DNA of 64,000 nucleotides, from the NCBI GenBank assembly GCA_039989475.1, contig JBDXHU010000002.1, positions 868,001 to 932,000 on the forward strand, given 5' to 3'. The position numbers and the translations under genes were made by a program. The stretch comes from JBDXHU01 sp039989475. GTDB taxonomy: Bacteria > Pseudomonadota > Gammaproteobacteria > Pseudomonadales > Halieaceae. The notes under the pieces were generated by a model that saw nothing but the letters and a program-made list of their open reading frames with translations, did no database searches and had not been told where the DNA came from. Every line of letters begins with the position of its first letter. Positions within the stretch are counted from its first letter, which is position 1. Positions 34,260-43,506 of the stretch are shown here, piece after piece.

Positions 34260-35222
34260 TCAGTTCTCCAGTGCGCCACCACAGCTACTGCCCTGGCCGG
34301 CCGTGCAGCCGTAACAGTGCTCGCCGGTGATAATCGCAGCTGAGGCCAGGCTGTCATCGTCGAACAGCTCGCTGATATGCCGCTGCCTGTCACTGGCCAA
34401 GACCGGTATATTTAGCATCTGGTTAAAATCACAGTCATACAGGTTGCCCTGCCAGTCGATACTGAGCAGGCTGCGACACATCACGGTCTCCAGGTTGGCA
34501 TCACTGTAGCTGTCGCGCAACAGGCTCATGTAGTTGTGATAATCGCCCTGGGCCAGTAAAACCGCCCCAAAGCGGCTGATTGGCATATTGGTTATCGTGA
34601 ACAATTGATTGAAGACAATACCGTAACGGGCGCCGAGTTCGCGCTTGTAGTCCGCTTCCAGCTGCTGTTGGGAGGGCGGCAACACGGCGCCCACAGGATT
34701 GTAAACCAGGTTCAATTGCAGATCTTGCCGGCGCCCATAGCCCAGTTGATTCAGCAACTGAATGGCGCGAATACTGTCATCGTAAACACCTTTGCCACGC
34801 TGCTGCTCGACATTTTCCTCCAGGTAACAGGGCAAGGACGCAGTGATGGTGACGCCCTGGTCAGCCAGGAACCGGGCCAGGCTCTCCTGTCCCGGCTCAA
34901 ACAGAATCGTCAGGTTAGAGCGGTCAATGACTTCAATTTCCCGCTCCCGGGCGGCAAATACCAGGCGTCGAAACTCCGGGTTCAACTCCGGTGCGCCGCC
35001 GGTGAGATCCAGCACCTGGGGGCGCAGGTGATCCAACAAGGCAATCAACTGATCGATTGTCTCGGCGCTCATTTCTTCGGTGCGCGTGGGCCCCGCATTC
35101 ACGTGGCAGTGCACACAGCTCAGGTTGCAGCGGTAGCCGAGGTTGACCTGCAGGGTGCTAATGCGATCGCGGCGTATAGCCGGGAAGTCTGATTCAAGCA
35201 GTAATGGGCGGGTATCAAGCAT
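34260..35222 (-). CDS. arsS: Arsenosugar biosynthesis radical SAM protein ArsS
   Basis: 320 residues. Radical SAM enzyme: the [4Fe-4S] cluster motif is C32-x3-C36-x2-C39 in GYRCNLSCVHCHV. LDLTGGAPELNPEFR and NLVYNPVGAVLPP are ArsS-type. The C-terminal cysteine block CYGCTAGQGSSCGG probably binds a second cluster. In cyanobacteria ArsS acts after the methyltransferase ArsM to attach a 5'-deoxyadenosyl group to dimethylarsinous acid. First gene of a three-gene operon. No arsM lies in the window, so ArsM must be encoded elsewhere. Divergent from the glutamine synthetase-like gene. Confidence 0.9.
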   Translation of the reverse strand: MLDTRPLLLESDFPAIRRDRISTLQVNLGYRCNLSCVHCHVNAGPTRTEEMSAETIDQLIALLDHLRPQVLDLTGGAPELNPEFRRLVFAAREREIEVIDRSNLTILFEPGQESLARFLADQGVTITASLPCYLEENVEQQRGKGVYDDSIRAIQLLNQLGYGRRQDLQLNLVYNPVGAVLPPSQQQLEADYKRELGARYGIVFNQLFTITNMPISRFGAVLLAQGDYHNYMSLLRDSYSDANLETVMCRSLLSIDWQGNLYDCDFNQMLNIPVLASDRQRHISELFDDDSLASAAIITGEHCYGCTAGQGSSCGGALEN

Positions 35223-35345
35223 GGGCCTATGATAACCGCATGAGGCCAGGGTAAAACACTGCTATCTGCTTTGCCTTATCCCGCTTGCAGGGTCAGCTGG
35301 TTGAATACCCAGGCACCAGCACCTACTATGAATAGCGCTCCAGCG

Positions 35346-35353
35346 AAGGAGGA
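35346..35353 (+). promoter_or_regulatory. Strong ribosome binding site fixing a TTG start
   Basis: AAGGAGGA, with AGGAGG ending 5 nt before a TTG at 35358. It is the best Shine-Dalgarno sequence in the neighbourhood and favours this start over the ATG at 35328, which has none. Confidence 0.7.
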
Positions 35354-35357
35354 TAGC

Positions 35358-36731
35358 TTGGACCCCCTAAAAGTTACCGACTACGAATCGGCCGCCGCCT
35401 TCGTCAGGGAGGCCGGCTATGAAAACCTTAAACTGGTAGTCACCGATCTCGATGGTGTATTACGCGGCAAATACGTCAGCCGTAAAAAATTCCTCGCTGC
35501 ACTGGAGAAAGGTTTCGGTTTTTGCGATGTGATCTTTGGCTGGGACTCCGCCGATGAACTCTATGGCGAGGACTCCTATACCGGCTGGCACACGGCGTTT
35601 CCCGATGCCTGGGCTCGTATCGACCCTTCCAGCTGCCGACTGCTGCCACTGGAAGACCAGCAGAGCGCCCTCTTCATCGCCGACTTCGCCGACTCAGAGG
35701 CCGCTACGGTCTGCCCGCGGGCATTACTCAAGCGAGTACTGGCGCGCGCCGAGGACATGGGCTATCGCGCCACGGCCGCCGCCGAGTACGAGTTTTTCAT
35801 GTTCCAGGAAAGCCCGGACAGCCTGCAGGAGAAGGGCTTCCAGGATTTACAGCCGATGACCCCCGGGAACTTCGGTTACTCGGTATTGCGTAATTCGACT
35901 CATGCCGGGCTCTACCACGAGCTGTTGCAGATGAGCCGTACCATGGGTATGCCACTGGAAGGACTGCATACGGAAACCGGGCCCGGCGTACTGGAAGCAG
36001 CCATTGAGTATTCCGACGCCCTGCGCGCAGCCGATAACGCCGCCTTGTTTAAAACCTTCACCAAGGTGCTGGCCCAGCAAGCCGGCTTGATGGCCACGTT
36101 TATGGCGCGCTGGTCAAATGATTATCCCGGGCAATCGGGCCATTTACACATGGCACTACTGGATCGCGATGGCCAGGCCGCGTTCCACGACCCGGCCCAG
36201 CCGCACAACATCTCCGACACCATGCGCTGGTTTATTGGCGGCCAACAAAAACTGTTGCCGGAGCTACTGTCCATGGTAGCCAGCACCTGTAACAGCTATA
36301 CCCGCCTGGTACCGGGCTTCTGGGCACCAACCGCCGCCTCCTGGGGAATCGACAATCGCACCTGCGCGATACGCGCAATCCCTGGAAAGCCGGAGTCGCA
36401 ACGCGTTGAATACCGGATCACTGCCGCCGACATCAACCCCTACCTGGCCCTCGCCGCTGCTATCGGCTCTGGCCTGTGGGGCATTGAGCAGAAAATTGAA
36501 CCCGGCGAGGCCTTCAGTGGTGACGCCTATAGCGGCAAATTCCCGAAAGCGCTGCAACTGCCAGGCAGTTTGACAGAGGCCGCGGCGCGCCTGCGTAAAT
36601 CCAGCGCCGCCCGAGACTTGTTCGGCGCTGAGTTTGTCGATCACTACGCCTACACCCGCGAATGGGAAGACCAGGAACAGCGCAAGGCCATCACCGACTG
36701 GCAGCTGCAGCGCTACTTTGAAATCATTTAA
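35358..36731 (+). CDS. Glutamine synthetase-like gamma-glutamyl ligase
   Basis: 457 residues from a TTG at 35358 (an ATG at 35328 would add ten residues). GS-like fold: N-terminal beta-grasp DLDGVLRGKYVSR, then the catalytic barrel with AAEYEFFMF (metal-binding Glu), GLHTETGPGVLEAAIEY, SGHLHMALLD (metal His) and the RVEYRITAADINPYLALAA stretch with the conserved Arg and Glu. The NEN/GHQ-type ammonia-site residues of true GlnA are not obvious, so it is better read as a PuuA/IpuC-type enzyme that links glutamate to an amine. Followed 18 nt later by an iron alcohol dehydrogenase in the same direction. Substrate unknown. Confidence 0.82.
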   Translation: MDPLKVTDYESAAAFVREAGYENLKLVVTDLDGVLRGKYVSRKKFLAALEKGFGFCDVIFGWDSADELYGEDSYTGWHTAFPDAWARIDPSSCRLLPLEDQQSALFIADFADSEAATVCPRALLKRVLARAEDMGYRATAAAEYEFFMFQESPDSLQEKGFQDLQPMTPGNFGYSVLRNSTHAGLYHELLQMSRTMGMPLEGLHTETGPGVLEAAIEYSDALRAADNAALFKTFTKVLAQQAGLMATFMARWSNDYPGQSGHLHMALLDRDGQAAFHDPAQPHNISDTMRWFIGGQQKLLPELLSMVASTCNSYTRLVPGFWAPTAASWGIDNRTCAIRAIPGKPESQRVEYRITAADINPYLALAAAIGSGLWGIEQKIEPGEAFSGDAYSGKFPKALQLPGSLTEAAARLRKSSAARDLFGAEFVDHYAYTREWEDQEQRKAITDWQLQRYFEII

Positions 36732-36748
36732 GTGAACGAGCTAACGCG

Positions 36749-37924
36749 ATGAGCCTGCCCAGCAGCAACTGGAACTTTCCCACCCGCATCTGGTTCGGCA
36801 ATGGCCGTATCCAGGATCTGGCCAAGGCCTGCAAGGACCAGGGCATCAAGCGACCACTACTGGTTACTGACGAGGGCCTGGCCGGACTCGATTTTGTCAA
36901 CGAGGCGCGGCAGCAACTACAGCAGCATGAACTCTCTCACTCCTTCTATGGCGAGGTGCAGGGCAACCCCCGCGCACACCATGTAGAACAGGCTGTGCAG
37001 CTGTGCCTGCAGGCAAGCTGCGATGGCATCATCGCCATCGGTGGTGGCTCCGCCCTGGACGTGGGCAAGTGTGTCGCCCTGATGGCTGGGCAATCTATAG
37101 CGCTGTGGGATCTTGAAGACAGCGGCGCCAACTGGAAACGGGCAGCGGCTGAAAAAATACTTCCCACCATCGCCATTCCCACCACCGCCGGCACCGGCTC
37201 CGAGGTTGGCCGTGCCGCGGTTATCGTGGACGAGGAAAGCCGCAGCAAAAAGATCATATTCCACCCGGATATGATGCCAAAAATAGTTATTTCTGACCCG
37301 GAGCTGAGCCGCGGCCTGCCGCCTGACATCACCGCGTGGACCGGTGTAGACGCGCTGGTGCACGCTATTGAAGCCTATTGCGCGCCGGGTTTTCATCCTA
37401 TGGCCGAGGGGATTGCGCTGGAGGCCATCCGCACTATTGCCACCTGGCTGCCAGTGGCCGTCAGTGACGGTGACAACATCGAGGCACGCGGTCACATGCT
37501 GGTCGCCGCCTCCATGGCCGCTACCGCGTTTCAGAAAGGTCTCGGCTCCATACACTCGGTATCACACGTCCTGGGGGCCCTGTACAACACCCACCACGGC
37601 CTTGCCAATGCGGTGATCCTGCCCTATGGCTTAAGCCATAACGCCAGGTTTATTGATGCCAAAATGGGGCATCTGTGTCGAGTACTGGGATTAGACGGGC
37701 AAGACACCGGCAGCGTTATTGAATTCCTGCTGGACCTGCGCCGGCGGCTGGACATCCCCCACACCCTGGCGGAGTTGGGAATGGATGAGCAGGATGCGGT
37801 GGCAATTGGACAGCGCGCCTACCTGGACCCCTGCACTGCCAGCAACGCCCGACCAGTAGACGCCAATGATCTGGAAAGCCTGTTCCGTGCCGCACTGACC
37901 GGGGACTTCACCATACTGTCCTGA
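36749..37924 (+). CDS. Iron-containing alcohol dehydrogenase
   Basis: 391 residues, group III (FucO/YqhD) fold. NAD(P) loop GGGSALDVGK (residues 98-107). Metal ligands Asp201, His205, His269 and His283 (GVDALVHAIEAY, IHSVSHVLGALYNTHHG) keep the FucO spacing of 4, about 63 and 14 residues. It should oxidise an alcohol or reduce an aldehyde. It lies 18 nt downstream of the GS-like gene, probably in one transcript, so its substrate may be a gamma-glutamylated amino alcohol or amino aldehyde (inference). The next gene is convergent. Confidence 0.9.
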   Translation: MSLPSSNWNFPTRIWFGNGRIQDLAKACKDQGIKRPLLVTDEGLAGLDFVNEARQQLQQHELSHSFYGEVQGNPRAHHVEQAVQLCLQASCDGIIAIGGGSALDVGKCVALMAGQSIALWDLEDSGANWKRAAAEKILPTIAIPTTAGTGSEVGRAAVIVDEESRSKKIIFHPDMMPKIVISDPELSRGLPPDITAWTGVDALVHAIEAYCAPGFHPMAEGIALEAIRTIATWLPVAVSDGDNIEARGHMLVAASMAATAFQKGLGSIHSVSHVLGALYNTHHGLANAVILPYGLSHNARFIDAKMGHLCRVLGLDGQDTGSVIEFLLDLRRRLDIPHTLAELGMDEQDAVAIGQRAYLDPCTASNARPVDANDLESLFRAALTGDFTILS

Positions 37925-37942
37925 GCTGACCAGTCTGAGGCT

Positions 37943-39031
37943 TCAGTCGAGCAGCGACAGCATCAATCCGCGGCGCGGTGATACCCGGTTAGCCACCATA
38001 TCCTGCCAGGCCGCTGCCGCGGCCTCCGCGCCCTTGATTCGCTCTATCTCCAGGTCGCCCGCGTGGGCACGGGCAATGTCGGCACTGGCATTCATAGCCT
38101 TGCTCATAACAACCCCAGCGCCCCACTCCGCGTCACGCTTGGTGATTTGCGCCGGGGCAAAGAATAACTGTGGCTGCACTCCGGGTACCGGCTCAGCCGC
38201 ACCTAAATCCTCCCAGTGGGTTGCGCCAACCGCGCAACTCTCGACCAGTTGGTCTTGCAAGTGATGATGAATTTTACTGGTCAGGCCAGCATCACCGGAC
38301 ATATCCACATAGGCAGCTGCAACTGAACTGTCGATCTCATCTTCGCTGCCATAACAGACCACCTGGTCGTAGATGTTCAGCTCATTGACGAAGTTCACGT
38401 TGCCAGGCGAGGTCAAGGCTACTACCCGCTGCGATAGCTCCGGGTCATGATGTAACAAATGCGCCAGGCCAAAACCGGTCTTGGAGGAGGCGGAACCGAT
38501 CAGTACCTGGCCGGCACCGAACATCGCGTTATCCAGCAGATAGTCATACAAGAGGAAGGAAGTGGCGAACAATGGGAACAGCAGGCAGCGCTCGTCTTCC
38601 ATCTCACGCAGGAACTCCGCCTCAGTCTCAGTGCGACGATAGAGGTTGTACAGGCCCGGCAGCTCGCGCCGGTGGTCACTGACGTCAAAGAACTGCTGAT
38701 CGGTGATAGCACCGGGTTGCAGCACGGCATGGCTGGCCATGGGAAAGAATCCATAAAGCCGCTCACCACAACTAATCTCCGGGACCGTCGACTCGACCAC
38801 CTCCGCTATTGACCAGACCGGCACCTTGCCCCATTCATCCTCGGCCGGGTAAAACTGCCAGTAGCCGATCTTGTCACCTGATACAGCATAGGTGACGTTG
38901 TTGGAGGTCAAGGCAAACTTCTCTATGGCCACGCGTACCTCGCCGGCCTCCAGCTCGGTAAAATCACTATTTACCACACGGGTATTGCGCAGCTCAGCGC
39001 GCTCTACCCAGAGTTCGGTCACTTGGCTCAC
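37943..39031 (-). CDS. DUF2855 family protein (MDR-like reductase)
   Basis: 362 residues, GTG start overlapping the GST stop by 4 nt. It has the general shape of a medium-chain dehydrogenase/reductase: N-terminal KFALTSNNVTYAVSGD, GSASSKTGFGLAHLL in the position of a nucleotide-binding loop, and QITKRDAEWGA towards the C-terminus. These match DUF2855, which lacks assigned substrate. The classical catalytic zinc ligands of MDR enzymes are absent. Last gene of the co-directional lipid run; the next gene upstream encodes a GST. Confidence 0.8.
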   Translation of the reverse strand: MSQVTELWVERAELRNTRVVNSDFTELEAGEVRVAIEKFALTSNNVTYAVSGDKIGYWQFYPAEDEWGKVPVWSIAEVVESTVPEISCGERLYGFFPMASHAVLQPGAITDQQFFDVSDHRRELPGLYNLYRRTETEAEFLREMEDERCLLFPLFATSFLLYDYLLDNAMFGAGQVLIGSASSKTGFGLAHLLHHDPELSQRVVALTSPGNVNFVNELNIYDQVVCYGSEDEIDSSVAAAYVDMSGDAGLTSKIHHHLQDQLVESCAVGATHWEDLGAAEPVPGVQPQLFFAPAQITKRDAEWGAGVVMSKAMNASADIARAHAGDLEIERIKGAEAAAAAWQDMVANRVSPRRGLMLSLLD

Positions 39032-40131
39032 AGTACTTCCTCCACTAATTCCAGTTGGCCCGGTTGGCGACGCACCCGGTGCCTGATTGTTGTTTGCAGT
39101 GCCTCCAGTCCGCCCAGGCCTCGTAACAGCTCATCAACACTGTCGCGGTCGGCGCCGGTCAGTGACTGGTAATGATCCCGATAGCGCTGGAACATCCATT
39201 GTGAGTAGCTGTGTATGACTCGCTCGCCTTCCGCATCTCCGGTACGGAAGCTGTGCATACCCAGGTAGCGGGGAATATCGTCTCCCGGATGTTGCTCAAG
39301 GAATGCATCATTATGAGCGACAACATCCACCACCTCGGGCAGGAAGTCGCGACACAGGGTAAGCAGTATGGGCAGCAGGCTGGCAGGCACCTGGTCGTCG
39401 GCCAGTAACTCACCGCTTGGCCCTGAGGGCGCATTCATGCGAGTGACCCAGTCGTAAACCGCCGGCGCCCTGCTTTGCATAATAGCCCTGGGCACCGGGT
39501 CCCTGCCCAGGTGGGCATAGAGCGGGCCCATCAATCCATAATCGGCAATACAGGGGCGCCCGCCGAGCAAGTAGGGGTAATCCGCAAAATGTGCGTTGAG
39601 TTGATCGAGAAACTCTAGATACACAGCCTCAATCGCCGGTACTGTGGCCTCGGTCACGCCGAGGGCGGGGATGCTGCCGCGAAATGGCGCCGAGGTTTTC
39701 TCGCCAATTTTAATCTGGTTTTCAAGGCTCTCTTCCGGAGCACTCAATGCACCAAACTCGCCCATTACGAAGTCGTACTGCTGCTCCAGCACACTCCAGC
39801 GGTAGTGCATCGCCGGTATCACCAGCCATTCGTCAGCGTAGTGTTCCAGCATCAAGGCCACCAGCTTCTGCCGCGGCCCATCAGGGTAGGCACTGGGCTG
39901 CGGATGTCGCTGCTCGAGAAAATCAATAATATCGGTCGTATCCTGAACCAGCTGGCCGTCATCGGTCGCCAGTACCGGCACTATGGGTGCGCCCACGCTG
40001 GGTAAAATAATCTCCCGATAGACCTGCCTGGTCGCTGGCCGCTCCTCGAAGTCCAGCCGCTTGTTGCGCAGGTAAGCACGCGCCTTGCCGGTAAAATAGG
40101 ACAGCTCACCCCCGTACAGAATATATTTCAC
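39028..40131 (-). CDS. Glutathione S-transferase family protein
   Basis: 367 residues, GTG start. N-terminal thioredoxin-like domain (YILYGGELSYFTGKARAYL, then GAPIVPVLATDDGQLVQDTTDII), followed by a long helical domain reaching residue 250 and an extra C-terminal part to residue 367. That is much longer than a standard GST (about 210), and the extension contains LGMHSFRTGDAEGERVIHSYSQWMFQRYRDHYQSL. The stop overlaps the DUF2855 start. Substrate unknown; the DUF2855 partner may act on the same molecule. Confidence 0.82.
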   Translation of the reverse strand: MKYILYGGELSYFTGKARAYLRNKRLDFEERPATRQVYREIILPSVGAPIVPVLATDDGQLVQDTTDIIDFLEQRHPQPSAYPDGPRQKLVALMLEHYADEWLVIPAMHYRWSVLEQQYDFVMGEFGALSAPEESLENQIKIGEKTSAPFRGSIPALGVTEATVPAIEAVYLEFLDQLNAHFADYPYLLGGRPCIADYGLMGPLYAHLGRDPVPRAIMQSRAPAVYDWVTRMNAPSGPSGELLADDQVPASLLPILLTLCRDFLPEVVDVVAHNDAFLEQHPGDDIPRYLGMHSFRTGDAEGERVIHSYSQWMFQRYRDHYQSLTGADRDSVDELLRGLGGLEALQTTIRHRVRRQPGQLELVEEVL

Positions 40132-40142
40132 CAGGGCTCTCC

Positions 40143-40997
40143 TTATTCGCTGGCGTCGCGCCGGTCTACTCTCTGGTCCAGCCAGTCCTGCACGTCGGCA
40201 AAAACCTCCAGGCGCTCGGGTTCATTGAAAATTTCGTGGTAGAGCTCGGGATAAATCTTGAGGGTTTTATCTGTCGAGCCAACATGATCGAAGAGGAACT
40301 GTGATCCCGATGGTGCAGCCAGGGAATCGGCAGCCCCGTGCAGCAATAACAAGGGCAAGGTGATCTTGCCGGCTTCCTGCTGAACAAGCTGCATGGCGGC
40401 AAACAGCTCAGAAACCTTGCGCGCGGACAATTTGCCGGTATAGACCAGCGGGTCATTGCGGTATTTTTCAACCTCTATGGGATCGCGGCTGACACCGTCG
40501 GCGTCGAGCTGCAGGGCACCCATCTTCGGCACTAGCAAGGAGAACATCCGAATCAGGAAAAACTGCCAGAAAGGCGGTTCCAATTCGGTCTTGATGGCCG
40601 GACCCGACAGCACACAGCCGGCAAAGCGGTCCTGGGCCTGTAACAGGTAACAGCAACTGATCAGGCCACCCATGCTGTGACCCAGCAAAATCTTTGGCAC
40701 CCCGGTGAATTCCTCGTCCAGCAACTGGCAAAACTGATCCAGGCTGTCGACATAATCGGAAAAGCGCCGCACATAACCTGGCGTACCCATCGAACGACCA
40801 TGCCCGACATGGTCAAGTGCCGCTACCGCGTAACCGCGCTGCACGAAGTGCTCGGCAAAGCGCCGATAGCGACCACTGTGCTCCGCCGCACCGTGCACCA
40901 GCACAATCAGCGCCCTGGGTACGCGCTGTGGCGACCAGCTCTGGTAATAAATATCGGCGCTGTCGGCGCCCCCGAAACTGCCCTCACGATGCTCCAT
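40143..40997 (-). CDS. Lysophospholipase/monoacylglycerol lipase-like alpha/beta hydrolase
   Basis: 284 residues from the ATG at 40997; a TTG at 41000 is one codon upstream. Hydrolase_4 fold: LVHGAAEHSGRYRRFAEHF oxyanion region, nucleophile Ser in GHSMGGLIS, Asp in LLLHGAADSLA and His in YPELYHEIFNE. This arrangement is that of monoglyceride lipases and lysophospholipases L2. The start codon overlaps the gpsA stop by one base (TGATG). Within the lipid run it could recycle monoacylglycerols or lysophospholipids. Confidence 0.87.
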   Translation of the reverse strand: MEHREGSFGGADSADIYYQSWSPQRVPRALIVLVHGAAEHSGRYRRFAEHFVQRGYAVAALDHVGHGRSMGTPGYVRRFSDYVDSLDQFCQLLDEEFTGVPKILLGHSMGGLISCCYLLQAQDRFAGCVLSGPAIKTELEPPFWQFFLIRMFSLLVPKMGALQLDADGVSRDPIEVEKYRNDPLVYTGKLSARKVSELFAAMQLVQQEAGKITLPLLLLHGAADSLAAPSGSQFLFDHVGSTDKTLKIYPELYHEIFNEPERLEVFADVQDWLDQRVDRRDASE

Positions 40998-41998
40998 CAA
41001 CCCGGCTCCGATTCTGCGCCCGGCGTGACCCTGAGCAAGCCGCGAAAGGCCTGCCTGGCCGAGCCACTTTCGACCACCACCCGGTGCACGTCACTGGCGA
41101 TAGGCATCTCTATATTGTGTTTTTGCGCCAGGGATATGACTGCGGGTGCGCTCTTAACGCCCTCTGCCACCATGACCATTTCCTCGATGATGTCATCGAG
41201 CTGTCGGCCCTTGCCCAATTCAACCCCCACATGCCGGTTGCGGCTCTGGGCACTGGTACAGGTGGCAATCATATCCCCCATGCCGGCGAGGCCGGCAAAG
41301 GTCTCAGCGCGACCACCCATGGCCACACCCAGGCGTGTCACCTCCGCCAGGCCGCGGGTAATCAGGGCCGAACGTGTATTATCGCCGGCGCCCTGCCCGT
41401 CTCCCATACCCACCGCTATGGCAATGATGTTTTTCAGTACACCACCCAGTTCGCAACCGATAACATCGTCATTGGTATACACCCGGAACAAGCCGCTGCG
41501 GAAAATTGCCTGTAACTCGCGCACGATAATCTCGTCATCCATGGCAATGACACCAGCCGCCGCCTGGCCGGCCATAATCTCGCGGGCGAGGTTGGGACCG
41601 GTTAAAACCCCCACCGGGTGACCGGGTAATACCTGCTGGATGATTTCTGTCATGCGCATGCCGGTATCCAGCTCCAGGCCCTTGGTCAGGCTGATCACCG
41701 GCACCCAGGCGCGCAAATGTGGTTTGACCTGCTCCAGTACCGCGCGAAAGCCCTGGGAAGGCACGCCCATAATCAGTACATCCACATTCGCCACTGCGGC
41801 TTCGATGTCTTGCACCGCCCGCAACCTGTCCGGCAGCCTGGCACCGGGGAGATACTTTTCATTGCTGTGCTGTTCATTGATCTCAGCCACGGTCGCGGCA
41901 TCGCGTGCCCAGATCGTTACCTCGGTATTGCGCGCCACCAATGACGCCACCGTGGTACCCCAGGAACCGCCTCCCAGCAGGCCTACTTTAAGTCCCAT
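40997..41998 (-). CDS. gpsA: Glycerol-3-phosphate dehydrogenase [NAD(P)+]
   Basis: 333 residues. Reduces dihydroxyacetone phosphate to sn-glycerol 3-phosphate, the backbone of phospholipids and triacylglycerol. GGGSWGTTVASLVARN is the dinucleotide motif (residues 8-23); SLTKGLE and GVLTGPNLAREI are the substrate-site elements; GVLKNIIAIAVGMGDG, NTRSALITRGLAE and FAGLAGMGDMIATC are family signatures. It is the substrate-supplying gene of the lipid run. The stop overlaps the hydrolase start, and WS/DGAT precedes it by 15 bp. Confidence 0.96.
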   Translation of the reverse strand: MGLKVGLLGGGSWGTTVASLVARNTEVTIWARDAATVAEINEQHSNEKYLPGARLPDRLRAVQDIEAAVANVDVLIMGVPSQGFRAVLEQVKPHLRAWVPVISLTKGLELDTGMRMTEIIQQVLPGHPVGVLTGPNLAREIMAGQAAAGVIAMDDEIIVRELQAIFRSGLFRVYTNDDVIGCELGGVLKNIIAIAVGMGDGQGAGDNTRSALITRGLAEVTRLGVAMGGRAETFAGLAGMGDMIATCTSAQSRNRHVGVELGKGRQLDDIIEEMVMVAEGVKSAPAVISLAQKHNIEMPIASDVHRVVVESGSARQAFRGLLRVTPGAESEPG

Positions 41999-42012
41999 CT
42001 TGTTATCCCCGT

Positions 42013-43494
42013 CTACTTATTAGTCTTCTTCCTGGCCCTGGTTTTGCGTTTGGGCGCGGGTTTCTTTTTGCCAGCTCCGCTCTTGGCCGCCAGCTTGAGC
42101 TCCTGCAGAGCCTGTCCAAGGCATTCTACAAAAAACGCGACATCAGGCATGATCTCCCGTGTGGATATCACGTTGAAAGACATCTTGCCGTTGTAACTCG
42201 GCGTCGCAATAAACAATCCCATGCCCTGGCCCAGTGGCGCCATCCCATAGCTGCCCACCTGTCTCGCACCGTTCATATACAGCTGCTCCTGCGGTCCCGG
42301 CACGTTGGAGACAAACAAATTACAGACCCCGGCAGCGAGACCACTGCGCAACACCAGACGGCTGGCCAGCACCTGGGTGGCTGCTGGCACATGCCGGGAA
42401 ATATCCGTCATCAGGCGTGCAGACATTCCCGCCTTGGCTTCCTTGCTGCGCTGGGTAGACTGGCGGATACGACGCAGCCGTTCCACCGGGTCCTTGATAT
42501 CGGTAAAGATCGGCGTGGTCATGGCGCTGATATTGTTACCCGGCGCATCGGTATCACTGGCACCACCGGGGCGGGCATTAATCGGCACCCATGCCACCAG
42601 CGAGTCATCCGGTAATGCCTTGTGCTTCTGCAAGTAGCGCCTCAGGGCACCACTGCAAATTGCCAGTACCACGTCATTAATGGTGCAGCCCGGCACCAGC
42701 GGGCGCACAGATTTCAAATCATCCAGTGGAAAATCCACCGCGTCGAAGACCTTGTGCGGCGACACATCACCGTTAAAGCGGGTCGACGGTACACTGCTCT
42801 TGTCACTGTCCTCACGGCGCAGGACTTTTTGCGCCGCCTGGTAGAGACCTGGTGTGGCTCGCATGACTGCATCGGCAATACGAACCGGCGAACGCAGATT
42901 ATTACCGGCCGCTCGGCGCGCCATATCCCGCAGGCTGGGCCGCGGGTTCACTATCGGCTCGACTGTGGCCAATGGCAGCGCCGGTGTTCCCTTGTTATCC
43001 GCATCCATGATGGCGCTGAAAAAACGCATCATTGAAGCCCCGTCCACTGCCGCGTGATGGAGTTTGATGGCTATCGCATAGCTGCCCCGGGGCAGGCCTT
43101 CAACATTATCCAGTCCCTCGCAAACATACAGTTCCCACAGTGGCTTATTCATGTCCAGCGGCCGCGAGTGATAGCGGGCCATGTGAATACAGAACTGCCG
43201 CCAATCGCCGGGCTCGGGCAGTCGCCCGTGACGCATGTGATATTCCAGGTCGAAATACTCATCATCGACCCAGTAGGGATAGTCAAGTTCCAGGGGAACA
43301 CGCACCAACTTGCGCTTCAGCATGGGCGCACAGTCTAGCCGGGCCTCTATATGCGCGATGATGTCCTTGAAGCGAACAGTTTTGCCCCCGGGCACCGTGC
43401 TGGGGTCGAAGGTGGAGATACTGGTGACATGGGTCAGGTTGTTCTCTGACTCCATATAAAGAAACTGGGCATCCTGTGGACTGAGCTGATCCAT
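42013..43494 (-). CDS. Wax ester synthase/diacylglycerol acyltransferase (WS/DGAT)
   Basis: 493 residues. Esterifies diacylglycerol or fatty alcohol with acyl-CoA to give triacylglycerol or wax esters at the inner membrane or lipid-droplet surface. The catalytic motif HHAAVDG is at residues 146-152, and PLDMNKPLWELYVCEGL and NDVVLAICSGALRRYL are family blocks. The last about 22 residues (KSGAGKKKPAPKRKTRARKK, then TNK) form a strongly basic tail, beyond what the fold needs. Gap to PlsB is 12 bp and to gpsA 14 bp. Whether it favours diacylglycerol or fatty alcohol cannot be told. Confidence 0.9.
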   Translation of the reverse strand: MDQLSPQDAQFLYMESENNLTHVTSISTFDPSTVPGGKTVRFKDIIAHIEARLDCAPMLKRKLVRVPLELDYPYWVDDEYFDLEYHMRHGRLPEPGDWRQFCIHMARYHSRPLDMNKPLWELYVCEGLDNVEGLPRGSYAIAIKLHHAAVDGASMMRFFSAIMDADNKGTPALPLATVEPIVNPRPSLRDMARRAAGNNLRSPVRIADAVMRATPGLYQAAQKVLRREDSDKSSVPSTRFNGDVSPHKVFDAVDFPLDDLKSVRPLVPGCTINDVVLAICSGALRRYLQKHKALPDDSLVAWVPINARPGGASDTDAPGNNISAMTTPIFTDIKDPVERLRRIRQSTQRSKEAKAGMSARLMTDISRHVPAATQVLASRLVLRSGLAAGVCNLFVSNVPGPQEQLYMNGARQVGSYGMAPLGQGMGLFIATPSYNGKMSFNVISTREIMPDVAFFVECLGQALQELKLAAKSGAGKKKPAPKRKTRARKKTNK

Positions 43495-43506
43495 GCGTCC
43501 TCCGCG

